Part shown: positions 63,989 through 64,000 of the stretch, one piece after another
How the letters are laid out: each line of letters starts with the position of its first letter
Position numbering within the stretch: position 1 is the stretch's first letter
Source of the DNA: Littorina saxatilis
Lineage: Eukaryota > Mollusca > Gastropoda > Littorinimorpha > Littorinidae
Length of the DNA: 64,000 bases
Direction of reading: 5' to 3'
NCBI RefSeq assembly: GCF_037325665.1
Contig: NC_090246.1
Span: 35,286,732 to 35,350,731 of the forward strand
Program-made: the position numbers and the translations under genes
The notes under the pieces: model-generated
What the model saw: only the letters and a program-made list of their open reading frames with translations
Database searches by the model: none
What the model was told of the DNA's origin: nothing

Positions 63989-64000
63989 GTAAGTTGAAAT

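Overview
Animal (metazoan) nuclear DNA, most likely from a mollusc and probably a caenogastropod snail. The genes have many short exons with GT-AG introns. The introns and spacers are dense in tRNA-derived SINEs, MITEs, (GT)n/(CT)n/(TTG)n tracts and tyrosine-recombinase retroelement fossils of a kind I associate with gastropod genomes. Species assignment is inference; no organelle or bacterial features are seen.

Three host genes can be supported. (1) A rhodopsin-family GPCR resembling melatonin receptors, + strand, 3' part only (exons 1507-1648, 2541-2937, 3701-4127). (2) A complete mitochondrial medium-chain acyl-CoA synthetase (ACSM family), - strand, 16 coding exons from 41124 down to 18913; the exons sum to 1836 nt (611 codons plus stop) with all phases compatible. 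(3) The 5' part of unkempt (UNK), an RNA-binding protein with six CCCH zinc fingers, + strand, nine exons from 45328 to 63988 (419 codons), running off the right edge. ACSM and unkempt are divergently arranged about a roughly 4.2 kb spacer. I see no common pathway for the three genes.

Layout: 0.1-1.2 kb nested inverted-repeat element; 1.5-4.1 kb GPCR; 4.1-17.4 kb gene-poor spacer with MITEs, SINEs, two copies of a roughly 0.9-1.2 kb dispersed repeat ('repeat A') and an inverted stray piece of an ACSM exon; 17.4-18.5 kb 3' end of a CR1/L2-like LINE; 18.9-41.1 kb ACSM, whose introns hold a 21-bp minisatellite, two tyrosine-recombinase retroelement fossils, a MULE-like MITE with perfect target-site duplications, a piggyBac-derived MITE and others; 41.1-45.3 kb spacer; 45.3-64 kb unkempt, whose introns hold hAT-like, Tc1/mariner-like and palindromic MITEs, SINEs and a LINE RNase H fragment.

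The most unusual host-gene signal is at the first visible GPCR intron. The 5' splice site has been tandemly copied into about 13 donor-like units of 31-33 bp, and the 3' splice-site region is present three times. The first four donors lie exactly 33 bp apart in one open frame, so each would add 11 residues. Unkempt has a similar, decayed 60-bp triplication across an exon 5' end. I found no CRISPR array, rRNA gene, convincing functional tRNA gene or novel multi-gene defence system.
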